From NCBI GenBank assembly GCA_017307165.1, contig JAFKGK010000001.1, positions 124,001 to 188,000 on the forward strand: DNA of 64,000 nucleotides. Reading direction: 5' to 3'. The notes beneath the pieces are model-generated. The model ran no database searches and was not told where the DNA came from. It saw only the letters and a list, made by a program, of their open reading frames with translations. This DNA is from Candidatus Melainabacteria bacterium (GTDB lineage Bacteria > Cyanobacteriota > Vampirovibrionia > Obscuribacterales > Obscuribacteraceae). A program made the translations under genes and the position numbers. Shown in pieces: positions 27,518 to 35,682 of this stretch; positions within the stretch are counted from its first letter, which is position 1; each line of letters starts with the position of its first letter.

Positions 27518-29074
27518 ATGAGTACAAGCACTCCAAGCAAACCGGAACAAGCGACAGCGAAGGCCGGCAAGCCGCAAACCTACGGGAACTATATCAACGG
27601 CCGTCAAGTCAAATCCGAATCAGGCGAGACTTTTGCGTCATACAATCCGGCCAAGAACGATGAAGTGATAGGCTATTTCCCGCTATCCACTGCCAACGAT
27701 GTCAAAGCAGCCGTAGATGCTGCCCACAAGGCTTTTCCTGCATGGAAAGCAACTCCTGCTCCCCATCGCGCAGAGATCATCCTCAAGGCTGCTCATCTGC
27801 TCGAAGCTCGCAAAGAAGAACTTGCTCAGACCATGGTCCGTGAAATGGGCAAGGTCTTGAAAGAAGCACGTGGCGATGTGCAAGAAGCAATCGACATGGC
27901 CAAGTTTATGGCTGGCGAAGGCCGTCGTCTGATCGGTCAGACCGTGCCTTCCGAATTGCCTAACAAATTTGCGATGTCGATCAGACAACCTCTAGGCGTG
28001 GTCGGTCTGATCACTCCCTGGAATTTTCCTGTTGCCATCCCCTCATGGAAATCTCTGCCGGCTCTTGTAGCTGGTAATACTGTCGTGCTCAAGCCAGCTT
28101 CGGATACTCCGCTCTGCGCTTTGATGTATGTCGAGATCCTCAACGAAGCAGGCCTGCCGCCAGGAGTACTCAATCTCGTCACCGGCAGTGGTTCGAAGGT
28201 CGGCAATGCTTTGATCGACGACCCGCGTGTGCACGCGATCTCCATCACCGGCTCCAGCGAAGTCGGCCGCAAGGTCGCCGGTCGCTGTGGTGAATTGATG
28301 AAAAAAATCACTTGCGAACTTGGAGGCAAAAATGCCATCTGCGTCATGGAAGACGCCGATATCGAGCTGGCTCTCGAAGGCGCTCTCTGGGGCGCTTTTG
28401 GTACTGCTGGTCAGCGCTGTACTGCAGCCAGTCGCGTGATCGTGCATAAGGACCTCTACAAAGACTTTTGCGACAAGTTTAAGAAGCGTACAGAAGCTCT
28501 CAAAGTAGGCTACGGACTCAACCCCGAGATCGAAGTCGGACCCGTCGTCAACAAAGAGCAACTGGAGACAGTCAAAAAATACGTCGAAATCGGCAAGGCC
28601 GAAGGCGCCAAGATACTTTGCGGTGGTAATGCCATCACCACTGGTGACTGCGCCAATGGCTATTTTCACGAGCCCACCGTATTTATCGACGTCAAAGCCA
28701 ATATGCGCATTGCACAAGAAGAAATCTTTGGACCTGTTACTGCAGTCATCCCTGTAGGCAGCTTTGAAGAAGCTATCGAAGTCGCCAATGGTACCGAATT
28801 TGGTTTGTCTCTTTCGATGTACACGCAAAACATCAATCGTGCCTTTAAGGCAATCGAAGAGCTCGAGTCAGGCATCGTATATATCAACGCCCCGACCATA
28901 GGCGCTGAGATCCAATTGCCCTTTGGCGGCCTCAAGCAGACCGGCAACGGCCATCGCGAAGCCGGATCTGCCTGCATCGACTTTTATACCGAATGGAAGT
29001 CGGTCTATATCGACTATTCCGGTCGTCTGCAAAAGGCTCAGATCGACACCGATAGCTTGCTCGCTGCCGAGTGA
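27518..29074 (+). CDS. aldehyde dehydrogenase (semialdehyde dehydrogenase-like)
   Basis: The 518-residue NAD(P)-dependent enzyme has catalytic Cys301 (GQRCTAASR), general-base Glu267 (CELGGKN), the PWNFPVAIP motif and the EEIFGPV loop. The C-terminal motif INAPTIGAEIQLPFGG with FYTEWKSVYIDYSG resembles a subgroup often placed beside class III aminotransferases. Coupled with the upstream aminotransferase it would oxidise the semialdehyde product, as GabD does for GABA. The first 20 residues are a polar extension. AGAGGA lies about 6 bases before the ATG. Confidence 0.87.
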   Translation: MSTSTPSKPEQATAKAGKPQTYGNYINGRQVKSESGETFASYNPAKNDEVIGYFPLSTANDVKAAVDAAHKAFPAWKATPAPHRAEIILKAAHLLEARKEELAQTMVREMGKVLKEARGDVQEAIDMAKFMAGEGRRLIGQTVPSELPNKFAMSIRQPLGVVGLITPWNFPVAIPSWKSLPALVAGNTVVLKPASDTPLCALMYVEILNEAGLPPGVLNLVTGSGSKVGNALIDDPRVHAISITGSSEVGRKVAGRCGELMKKITCELGGKNAICVMEDADIELALEGALWGAFGTAGQRCTAASRVIVHKDLYKDFCDKFKKRTEALKVGYGLNPEIEVGPVVNKEQLETVKKYVEIGKAEGAKILCGGNAITTGDCANGYFHEPTVFIDVKANMRIAQEEIFGPVTAVIPVGSFEEAIEVANGTEFGLSLSMYTQNINRAFKAIEELESGIVYINAPTIGAEIQLPFGGLKQTGNGHREAGSACIDFYTEWKSVYIDYSGRLQKAQIDTDSLLAAE

Positions 29075-29127
29075 TTTTTAGACATCATCGTTTTATCCAC
29101 AATCAATAAATATAAGGATATAAAAAA

Positions 29128-30321
29128 ATGGACTTTGACTTTACTCCCGAACAAATCGAAATGCGCAGACACACTCGTGAGTTTGCAGAGCGCGTAATCG
29201 CTCCCAAAGCTCAGATGAACGATCGCGAAATGAAGTTTGACTGGGATATCGCTAAGCAGATCTTTGCCGAGGGCTTTCTCGGTTGCCCCGTGCCAGTAAA
29301 ATACGGCGGTCTGGGCATGGATTACGTTGCATACGGTTTGATGACCGAAGAGATCAACCGCGTATGCTCCTCTACCCGCACTCTTTTTTCTGTGCAGACT
29401 TCGCTCGTTGCTCTCACTATCCTCAAATGGGGTACCGAAGAGCAAAAGCAGATGTATCTGCCCAAGATGTGCTCCGGCGAATACCTTGGCTGCTATGGTC
29501 TGACCGAGCCCGAGGCCGGTTCAGATGCTGCCAATCAGCAGACCCGCGCAGTTAAAGATGGTAGCGACTATATTCTTTCCGGCAGCAAGACCTGGATCTC
29601 TTGCGGCACAATTGCATCTCATGCACTGATCTTTGCCACCGTCGACAAGAGCCTCGGCCACAAAGGCATCTGCTGCTTTATCGTAGACACCAAATCCAAA
29701 GGCTTTGAAGCTCAAGCCATCCATGGCAAGCTCGGCCTGCGTGCTTCTGATACTGCTTCGCTCTTTCTCGACGAAGTCCGCGTTCCAGCTGCCAATATGC
29801 TCGGCCAGGTAGGCGATGGCTTCAAGATCGCCATGTCGGCTCTCGATAACGGCCGTTTCTCGGTTGCTGCCGGCGCTGTAGGCCTTGTGCAGGGTTGTAT
29901 CGATCATTCGACCAAATACGCCATGGAACGTATCACCTTTGGCAAGCCCATTGGCGAGCATCAGCAAGTACAAGCCATGATCGCTGACATGGTTGCTGAC
30001 TGCGAAGCCGGTCGTCTGCTCTATCTCCGTGCTGCTCATCTCAAAAACAAGGGTGTCCGCAACTCACGCGAGACCTCCATCGCCAAGCTCTTTTGCGGCG
30101 AAGCTGCCAATAAGCACGCTCACAATGCCGTCCAGATCTTTGGTGGTTATGGCTTCTCCGATGAGTATCCTGTGGAACGTTATTTCCGTGATGCCAAAGT
30201 ACTGAATATCTACGAAGGCACACGCGAGATCCAGCGCCTGATCATCGGTCAAGACGCTCTCGGTATCCGCTATGCCAATGGCAAGCCTGCCGAAAAACTA
30301 GAAGCGCTGGCCGCAGTCTAG
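29128..30321 (+). CDS. acyl-CoA dehydrogenase
   Basis: An FAD enzyme that introduces a double bond into an acyl-CoA. The 397-residue product has the family motifs CYGLTEPEAGSD and SGSKTWIS, the HAHNAVQIFGGYGF loop and catalytic Glu363 in NIYEGTREIQ, the short-chain (butyryl-type) position. It starts 53 bases after the aldehyde dehydrogenase and ends in a strong terminator, so it probably closes the operon. Together the three could turn an amino acid-derived acyl chain into an enoyl-CoA; the CoA-ligase step is not in the window. Confidence 0.9.
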   Translation: MDFDFTPEQIEMRRHTREFAERVIAPKAQMNDREMKFDWDIAKQIFAEGFLGCPVPVKYGGLGMDYVAYGLMTEEINRVCSSTRTLFSVQTSLVALTILKWGTEEQKQMYLPKMCSGEYLGCYGLTEPEAGSDAANQQTRAVKDGSDYILSGSKTWISCGTIASHALIFATVDKSLGHKGICCFIVDTKSKGFEAQAIHGKLGLRASDTASLFLDEVRVPAANMLGQVGDGFKIAMSALDNGRFSVAAGAVGLVQGCIDHSTKYAMERITFGKPIGEHQQVQAMIADMVADCEAGRLLYLRAAHLKNKGVRNSRETSIAKLFCGEAANKHAHNAVQIFGGYGFSDEYPVERYFRDAKVLNIYEGTREIQRLIIGQDALGIRYANGKPAEKLEALAAV

Positions 30322-30359
30322 CTTTTGCCGGGCGGCCAATAGTCTCAGTCTGTAAACGC

Positions 30360-30394
30360 AAGCCCGGACGAGCTTTTGACCGTTCGGGCTTTTT
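30360..30394 (+). terminator. Rho-independent terminator after the acyl-CoA dehydrogenase
   Basis: An 11-bp stem (AAGCCCGGACG with CGTTCGGGCTT, one G-U) closes a 10-base loop and runs into five T. It ends the aminotransferase-dehydrogenase run. Confidence 0.85.
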
Positions 30395-30539
30395 ACTGGC
30401 AATTTTTTATGTGGAACTATTAAAACAAATCATCATCTGGGTATTAATAGAAATAGCCGGACTGTGGTCGCAGATAGATCTTGCCTTATATGTAAAACGG
30501 CATGCTCTACAGACCGAAAGGTAAATGAGGCGTCAATAA

Positions 30540-30968
30540 ATGAAAGTACCGATACAAGTAAGTTTCAAAAACATGGATCATTCCGATGCCATTGAGGAGC
30601 TGGTAAACAAGCACGCAGCTAAGCTGGACCAAAACTTTGACAAGATCACCAGTTGCCGTGTCGTCATCGAAGAGCCGCACAAACACCATACAAAGGGCAA
30701 TCTATATCAAGTCAAACTAGACATAACCCTGCCGGGCGACGAGATTATCATCAAAAAAGAGGCCAACGACCGTGGCAATAGCGATGACATACAGATCGCT
30801 CTCAAGGATGCCTTCGAAGTAGCAAGTCGCATGCTACAAGAATATGCCAATAAAAAGCGTGGTTATGTTAAGAGACATGCCAACAACGAAGATGGTGGAG
30901 ATGAAGCCGAAGATAAAGAAGAATCAGGCGAAATCGAAGTCGTCGGCGATGTAGAAGTCGCCACCTAG
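30540..30968 (+). CDS. hpf: HPF/RaiA-like ribosome hibernation factor, short form
   Basis: These proteins bind the ribosome decoding site in resting cells. The 142-residue product has the beta-alpha-beta-beta-beta-alpha pattern of the family: start VPIQVSFKNMDHSDAIEELV, the HAAKLDQNFDKI helix and the NLYQVKLDITLPGDEI hairpin. The C-terminal 35 residues are strongly acidic (Glu/Asp) and are not the dimerising tail of long HPF. The gene lies alone after a terminator. The short size points to the non-dimerising type. Confidence 0.85.
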   Translation: MKVPIQVSFKNMDHSDAIEELVNKHAAKLDQNFDKITSCRVVIEEPHKHHTKGNLYQVKLDITLPGDEIIIKKEANDRGNSDDIQIALKDAFEVASRMLQEYANKKRGYVKRHANNEDGGDEAEDKEESGEIEVVGDVEVAT

Positions 30969-31012
30969 GTTAAATACCTCAAAGCTGCAAAAGATTTGTG
31001 GCACTAAACCAA

Positions 31013-31038
31013 TGTAGGCCCGTCGTATCGGGCCTACA
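31013..31038 (+). promoter_or_regulatory. hairpin in the leader of the secreted helical protein
   Basis: A perfect 10-bp stem (TGTAGGCCCG with CGGGCCTACA) and a 6-base loop sit about 5 bases before TAGGAGG and the ATG of the next gene. There is no T-run, so it is more likely an mRNA-stabilising or translation-setting structure than a terminator for hpf. Confidence 0.5.
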
Positions 31039-31059
31039 CTGTTTAGGAGGTTTAAAACA

Positions 31060-31368
31060 ATGTCCAAGTCCTCAATCTTTGCCTTGATCGCGGTTCTCGG
31101 TCTCACTACGGCACCTGCATTTGCAAAGAGTGCTGCTGAACTGCAAGCCGAAGCCGACAAGAAGGCCGCAGAAGCTCAAGCTACTCAAGATGTAGCCTCC
31201 AGCGAATCTGAAGTATCTGCCAATGCTCAAGCTCAAGGCAAGGGCGGTCGCGCTGCCAAGCATGCAAGAGAAGCTGCCAAGCAAGCCGACAAGGCCGCAG
31301 ATATCCAAGAAAAGGCTGATGAGCTGCAAAGCAAGGCTGACAAAAAGGCCATCAAAGAAGCCAAGTAA
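31060..31368 (+). CDS. small secreted Ala/Lys/Glu-rich helical protein
   Basis: The 102-residue product has a clear signal peptide (about 1-22, ending AFA) and a mature part made almost only of Ala, Lys, Glu, Gln and Asp in helix-forming patterns (AAELQAEADKKAAEAQ, ADKAADIQEKADELQSKADKKA). No tight family is recognised; it resembles generic helical periplasmic proteins. A strong ribosome site (TAGGAGG) and a leader hairpin suggest high expression. A large imperfect hairpin follows its stop. Confidence 0.7.
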   Translation: MSKSSIFALIAVLGLTTAPAFAKSAAELQAEADKKAAEAQATQDVASSESEVSANAQAQGKGGRAAKHAREAAKQADKAADIQEKADELQSKADKKAIKEAK

Positions 31369-31419
31369 TCAGGACTGGATTAGTTGCCATCAAGCTGACA
31401 GTCTTGAGTCGATAGTTTT

Positions 31420-31488
31420 GAGCCGATAGTGCAGATTGTGTAGCCCGCTTTGCGTAGCACCGGCGGGCGGCAATCTGTCTATCGGCTC
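31420..31488. ncRNA. long imperfect hairpin between convergent genes
   Basis: GAGCCGATAG pairs with CTATCGGCTC, CAGATTG with CAATCTG, and CCCGC with GCGGG around a loop, giving one stem of over 20 bp in 69 bases. Only three T follow on the plus strand and none on the minus. It is a plausible two-way terminator or a stable RNA fold; its build resembles the hairpin between clpP and clpX. Confidence 0.5.
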
Positions 31489-31502
31489 TTTGAAAATGAC
31501 AC

Positions 31503-32108
31503 TCACTGTTTTTCCGGCATCTGCGGCATATAGTTGCCTATCGCTACGACGCCCTCATCTGTTATTTCAAAGACTTCGGTTGATACTGGCTGTGGCGAAT
31601 TCATAAACTCGTTATAGACCGTTGGTCCGAGATTGGGAATGATGTTTTTGTCGTTAAATAAGAGGACAAAATCGGCACAGGGAGCCACTGCCCAGATTGG
31701 CCAACCGATGACTGGAGACACTTTTTGCTTGAGCCTGGCCGAGGTCAGGACATTGGCCTTTAAAGTGGTGGCAGGCAATTTGACCACGGCGACCTTGTGA
31801 CCGCTATCTGGCATCACCTCTATCTGGGCAGCCTCCAGCATGGCATCAAAATTGCGCAGGGCACATTCCAATACTTCTGTTTCTTTCTTTTGCCACACAT
31901 CCAGCATGCCTTTGTCTATGCCCAGCATCAGACCAGTGTCGAGATCGCACCAGATGAGAGATTGAAAAGCCATGGTCGATATCATGCGACCTAGATATCT
32001 TTCTTGAGCAGCAGGTTGATTGAGTAAAAACGGAACGATTGCCCTGCGTGCAAGATCCCAATTATCCGGGATTTGTGCCTGCGCTTCTGTCTGGGTTTCG
32101 CTGCTCAT
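31503..32108 (-). CDS. hypothetical protein
   Basis: The 201-residue soluble-looking protein has no signal peptide or membrane helix. It contains helical stretches (WDLARRAIVPFLLNQ, TEVLECALRNFDAMLEAA) followed by a beta-rich part. I do not recognise the family; weak likeness to DUF1444-type cytosolic proteins is only an impression. The ATG is clear. The region just before it contains tandem GGGTA near a TTACCC, which could be a site for a shared divergent promoter. Confidence 0.55.
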   Translation of the reverse strand: MSSETQTEAQAQIPDNWDLARRAIVPFLLNQPAAQERYLGRMISTMAFQSLIWCDLDTGLMLGIDKGMLDVWQKKETEVLECALRNFDAMLEAAQIEVMPDSGHKVAVVKLPATTLKANVLTSARLKQKVSPVIGWPIWAVAPCADFVLLFNDKNIIPNLGPTVYNEFMNSPQPVSTEVFEITDEGVVAIGNYMPQMPEKQ

Positions 32109-32142
32109 GTAGTGCTCCGCTTTGCAAAATGACGTGACTAGT

Positions 32143-32164
32143 TTACCCGTTTAGGGTAGGGTAA
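32143..32164. promoter_or_regulatory. TTACCC/GGGTAA inverted repeat between divergent genes
   Basis: TTACCC faces GGGTAA, with an extra GGGTA copy in between, in the 110-base gap between two divergent hypothetical genes. It could be an operator; evidence is pattern only. Confidence 0.25.
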
Positions 32165-32218
32165 GGGCATCCACTGTAAATTAGAGCTATTCCAATTTTG
32201 CTATCGAGCAGTCAATAA

Positions 32219-33283
32219 ATGTCACTTGTAGATGATGCAAATGAAAGATTGATCACCGGACGCGAGGCCTTGATCAAAGGCGATGCGGCAGCGGCTATCA
32301 AAGATCTCACCTTCTTTATCAATGTGACACCGACTGTGGAGGCGTACCTTTTGCGTGCCGAGGCGCATTTTTTTAAGGGAGATATGCGCACGGCCCTGGC
32401 CGACCTATCTTTTGGCAGGCATTTATGCAGCAGGGTGCCAGATGGCAGATCCTGGTTAGTGGAGATAGACAAATCGCAAAAAAGATACGAGGCTGCACCC
32501 AAGCCCTATGAGGGGCCGCCGGTCTCAGGGACCGTCTCGGCCATGATACCCATCGGGTTCAGCGACACGAGTAAGATCTGGCAAAAGATCGCTGATAGCC
32601 AGTTTTTGAGCACTAATGGCGAGACCCTGGTTCGACCAGGGCACAGCCTCGTGTGTGATATCAGTGTCATCAGGCGCAGTGCCACCTGGGCCCAGTCGAT
32701 CAAAGACATGGCGGATGGTGCTCTGACTGCCGAAACTCAAGAAGCCTTGAGGCGGCATGCCAATTTTTTGCATATCACTGCACCCAATCGCGAAATCGGG
32801 CAGGCGACGCGTGGGCAATGCGATTTGGCCCTGCAACTGGTGCAGATCATCGCCGATCTGGCTGAGTTGTTTTCCGCACCACTGGTGGTATTGCGCACAG
32901 CTAATCGAGTGATATCTACCGAGGACCTCAGTATTTTGCGCACCAAGATCGACGCCAGCCGTCTGGTCGAGATATACACCCGTCTCTACAGTCTAGATCA
33001 GGTACTTCTTTCTGCTGGCATGCATGCGCTTGGCTTTGCCGATGTAATGATAGACTGCGGCAAGACTGGTTTCCCATCGGAGCATGCAGTCGATCTTGCC
33101 TGTGATTTTCTCGATCACATTGTGCAAAATCAAATATGGAACGCCGGCGGTGCCACTGAGCTTGCGTATCTGTGGCCACCCGCCGGCGAAACATTTGTTT
33201 TTGATCTGGGTCGCTGTCTCGTCTTTGAACAAGAGGACGAGCCGCGCTATAACCCTTTTGGCGTCTTTAGTCTTCGAGCTTAA
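32219..33283 (+). CDS. TPR-containing hypothetical protein
   Basis: The 354-residue protein starts with two TPR-like units (about 5-65, ERLITGREALIKGDAAAAI and AYLLRAEAHFFKGDMRTAL) and continues into a 250-residue mixed alpha/beta domain with no obvious catalytic motif. The second part faintly recalls DUF4261-like domains (LYSLDQVLLSAGMHALGFADV region), which I do not claim. The last 17 bases overlap the convergent dodecin gene. The presence of TPRs fits the many TPR proteins of this genome. Confidence 0.6.
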   Translation: MSLVDDANERLITGREALIKGDAAAAIKDLTFFINVTPTVEAYLLRAEAHFFKGDMRTALADLSFGRHLCSRVPDGRSWLVEIDKSQKRYEAAPKPYEGPPVSGTVSAMIPIGFSDTSKIWQKIADSQFLSTNGETLVRPGHSLVCDISVIRRSATWAQSIKDMADGALTAETQEALRRHANFLHITAPNREIGQATRGQCDLALQLVQIIADLAELFSAPLVVLRTANRVISTEDLSILRTKIDASRLVEIYTRLYSLDQVLLSAGMHALGFADVMIDCGKTGFPSEHAVDLACDFLDHIVQNQIWNAGGATELAYLWPPAGETFVFDLGRCLVFEQEDEPRYNPFGVFSLRA

Positions 33284-33473
33284 AGCCGACTTTGATAGTC
33301 ACTTGAAATTCGGCTACTTCGCCGTCCTTGATCAAACCGCGCTGGTCGACTACTTCGAACCAGTTGAGATTGCGCAAGGTTTTGGATGCTCTCTTGACGC
33401 CTTTTTTTACTGCATCTGCAAAGCTATCCTTGCTGGTGCCAACGATCTCGGTCATTTTGTATACGCCGCTCAT
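33267..33473 (-). CDS. dodecin
   Basis: Dodecins are small dodecameric proteins that store or buffer flavins. The 68-residue product has the family pattern SGVYKMTEIVGTS, the NLNWFEVVDQRG region whose Trp stacks on flavin, and AEFQVTIKVGFKL with the conserved Gln. AAAGGAG lies 6 bases before this ATG, which fixes the start over a longer frame. It overlaps the end of the convergent TPR gene by 17 bases. Confidence 0.92.
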   Translation of the reverse strand: MSGVYKMTEIVGTSKDSFADAVKKGVKRASKTLRNLNWFEVVDQRGLIKDGEVAEFQVTIKVGFKLED

Positions 33474-33522
33474 GATTTCTCCTTTGAATGGCTGGCTGGA
33501 TTGAATACTAAAATTAGATATT

Positions 33523-33563
33523 ATTGGCAACTATTTATTGGCTGGTTTTAATGTTCTGCCAAT
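33523..33563. repeat. ATTGGCA/TGCCAAT inverted repeat in a divergent promoter region
   Basis: Perfect 7-base arms separated by 27 bases lie in the gap between dodecin and the secreted TPR gene. It could bind a dimeric regulator of both; no regulator is known. Confidence 0.3.
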
Positions 33564-33585
33564 TTTGTTATTATCTGTGGCTAAT

Positions 33586-35022
33586 ATGCCAAGACACAAT
33601 ATTTTCTCCAGCCTGGGTCTTTCCTTGTATGCTCTCGCGCTGCTTGCAAGCACACCGGCTTTAGCGCTCGATGGCGAGGTCGCTGTCGATTACAAAGACT
33701 CATCCATCGAAAACGCCTTAAACGTGAGTGACTACGATCGGGCTTCCAAGCTCATAGGCAGGCGTATCAAGGACGCCACCAAGGGGTCTTTGCAAGAGGC
33801 CTACCTGCATGTGGCCCTTTACGAGACATTGATCTGGCAGGGCGATCTCAAGGGTGCCAATAGCCAGGGCAAGCGCCTACAAAAATTGCTCGACACACTT
33901 AGCGATGCAAGGGCCGATGATCTGCGCATTAGATTTTGGGATGCACAATCCTGGCTCATGGAGCAAGATGGCCAGGATGCCGCAGCGCGTTTTGCGCAGA
34001 CCTCTGCTATCGATCTTTTGCGCAAGCGACACGATCTCGATCCTGATTCGTGGAGATTGTTCGAGTCTTTGTCGCATCTGGCCTCCATTGAGGCCCAGGC
34101 TGGGGACTATGACAAGGCTGCGAGCCTCTTGCAAGAGGCCTTGCAAATCGGTGATGCCAATAAGGCCATTTCGACATTTCGCATTGCCGATGCCGAAGAA
34201 GCCCTTGGTGGCGTGCTCTACAAAATGGGCAAAAAGGCTGAGGCCAACGATCATTTTATCCGCGCACTCACCATCAAAAACCAATCAGATGCCCTCAGCA
34301 AGAGCTTCTCTCCACATGAGTACTGGCTTTCTCCTGTCTATCGCTATATCACTGGAGCACCCTGGGCCAGTATCGGCACAGTCGGCGGCATGGAGCAGCA
34401 AATCATAGATGCAGGCCCTGTCAGAGTCTCAGCTTATCTCTTGCGCGACCGCGACGCTTCTAAGAGCACAGTGCGCGTCGGCATCAATGTATTTAACAAG
34501 AGCGTTGGCAATATCCAGTTTCTCGGCCAAAGGCCCGAACTTTTTGTGCTCACGCCAAAATTAGTCATTGCCACTCCAATACAGGCTGGCGAGCTAGCCG
34601 GCAAAGTCGAGACGAATACGGCCAAAAAAGCCGATTCTATTAGATCCGATGGACAACATGCCACGCGAACGATGACCACCTACTATCCCAATTTTAATAA
34701 TGGCTGGAATAACGGCCGTGGTAGGCAAGGATTTTGGCGCTCGCTCCTGAGCGACAATGGCAATGTCGGCACCACTCAGGTGCCTGATTTTCAAGCAGAG
34801 GCCGCGGCCATGCAAAAAGCACAGCAAGTCGAAGAAGCCGGCAAGGCTCTCGCCCAAGAAATAAGAAATGAAGGCGTTGGGCCCTCTGATATCGCCCCTG
34901 GTGGCGCCATCAACGGCTTTCTCTTTTTTGATCTTAAGGTGCCAAAAAATGCCAGCCAGGTCGTGCTCAAGGTGCCGATCGGCGACTCTCAATTTGAATA
35001 CCGCTTTGCTAGATTGCCCTAG
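33586..35022 (+). CDS. secreted TPR protein
   Basis: The 478-residue product has a signal peptide (about 1-27, ending ALALD) and several helix-pair repeats (about 45-235). These include a TPR unit near ALQIGDANKAISTFRIADAEEALGG and LYKMGKKAEANDHFIRAL. A second, beta-rich domain (about 280-478) ends in a strand pair. A TTG 16 codons upstream is possible, but the ATG gives a cleaner signal peptide. Its end overlaps upp by 4 bases. Function is unknown; this is one of several secreted TPR proteins here. Confidence 0.65.
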   Translation: MPRHNIFSSLGLSLYALALLASTPALALDGEVAVDYKDSSIENALNVSDYDRASKLIGRRIKDATKGSLQEAYLHVALYETLIWQGDLKGANSQGKRLQKLLDTLSDARADDLRIRFWDAQSWLMEQDGQDAAARFAQTSAIDLLRKRHDLDPDSWRLFESLSHLASIEAQAGDYDKAASLLQEALQIGDANKAISTFRIADAEEALGGVLYKMGKKAEANDHFIRALTIKNQSDALSKSFSPHEYWLSPVYRYITGAPWASIGTVGGMEQQIIDAGPVRVSAYLLRDRDASKSTVRVGINVFNKSVGNIQFLGQRPELFVLTPKLVIATPIQAGELAGKVETNTAKKADSIRSDGQHATRTMTTYYPNFNNGWNNGRGRQGFWRSLLSDNGNVGTTQVPDFQAEAAAMQKAQQVEEAGKALAQEIRNEGVGPSDIAPGGAINGFLFFDLKVPKNASQVVLKVPIGDSQFEYRFARLP

Positions 35023-35681
35023 GTGCCAAAGATGCGATCGCCAGCATCGCCAAGTCCAGGCACGATATAGCCATGCTCGTTGAGACACTTGTCGACTGAG
35101 CCTACGGTGATATGCACGTCAGCAAAGGCATCGTGCACTCTCTTGATGCCTTCGGGGGCAGCGACAAAGCTCACCAGCTGTATAGTCTTGAGACCCAATT
35201 TGTGAAAGAGATCGATTGCCGCCACAGCTGAACCACCGGTGGCTAGCATCGGGTCGAGCACGATGACACGTGAATCAGGCGGCAGGCTCTCAGGCAGCTT
35301 GGCGTAGTATGAAATGGCTTCTAAAGTCTTTTCGTCGCGTTTGAGGCCGACGTGATAGATACGAGCCGCGGGCAGGATTTTTTGTGCGGCTTCGGCAAGG
35401 ATCAGGCCGGCACGCAGGACCGGGGCGAGGATCACATAGTCTTTGAGCGCAATCCCGTCGGCTTCGGCTACGGGAGTTTCGACCTTCACATCACGATACT
35501 CGATCAGGCGGCTGGCTTCGTAAACCAGATACTGGCTCAGCGAGAGTGAATACCTGCGAAAATCGGCAGCAGGAGTCTGATAGTCGCGGATGCGAGTCAA
35601 AAGATGCTGTACTACTGGATGGTCGACGACCTGTACGTTTTTGTGGCTTGTTTTGCTGCCATTTTTGGTATCGACTGCCAT
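35019..35681 (-). CDS. upp: uracil phosphoribosyltransferase
   Basis: Salvages uracil to UMP with PRPP. The 220-residue product has the PRPP-binding loop VIVLDPMLATGGS (about 130-142) and the uracil-binding C-terminus YIVPGLGDAGDRIFGT. An unusual N-terminal 15 residues precede the family core. It starts 1 base after the dxr stop, so the two are probably co-transcribed. Its 3' end overlaps the convergent TPR gene by 4 bases. Confidence 0.96.
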   Translation of the reverse strand: MAVDTKNGSKTSHKNVQVVDHPVVQHLLTRIRDYQTPAADFRRYSLSLSQYLVYEASRLIEYRDVKVETPVAEADGIALKDYVILAPVLRAGLILAEAAQKILPAARIYHVGLKRDEKTLEAISYYAKLPESLPPDSRVIVLDPMLATGGSAVAAIDLFHKLGLKTIQLVSFVAAPEGIKRVHDAFADVHITVGSVDKCLNEHGYIVPGLGDAGDRIFGT

Positions 35682-35682
35682 G

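Noticed and set aside
28043-28828. 261-codon minus-strand frame inside the aldehyde dehydrogenase
   Set aside because: It is antisense to the conserved catalytic region (Cys301 and Glu267) of a clear enzyme and shows no family motif of its own.
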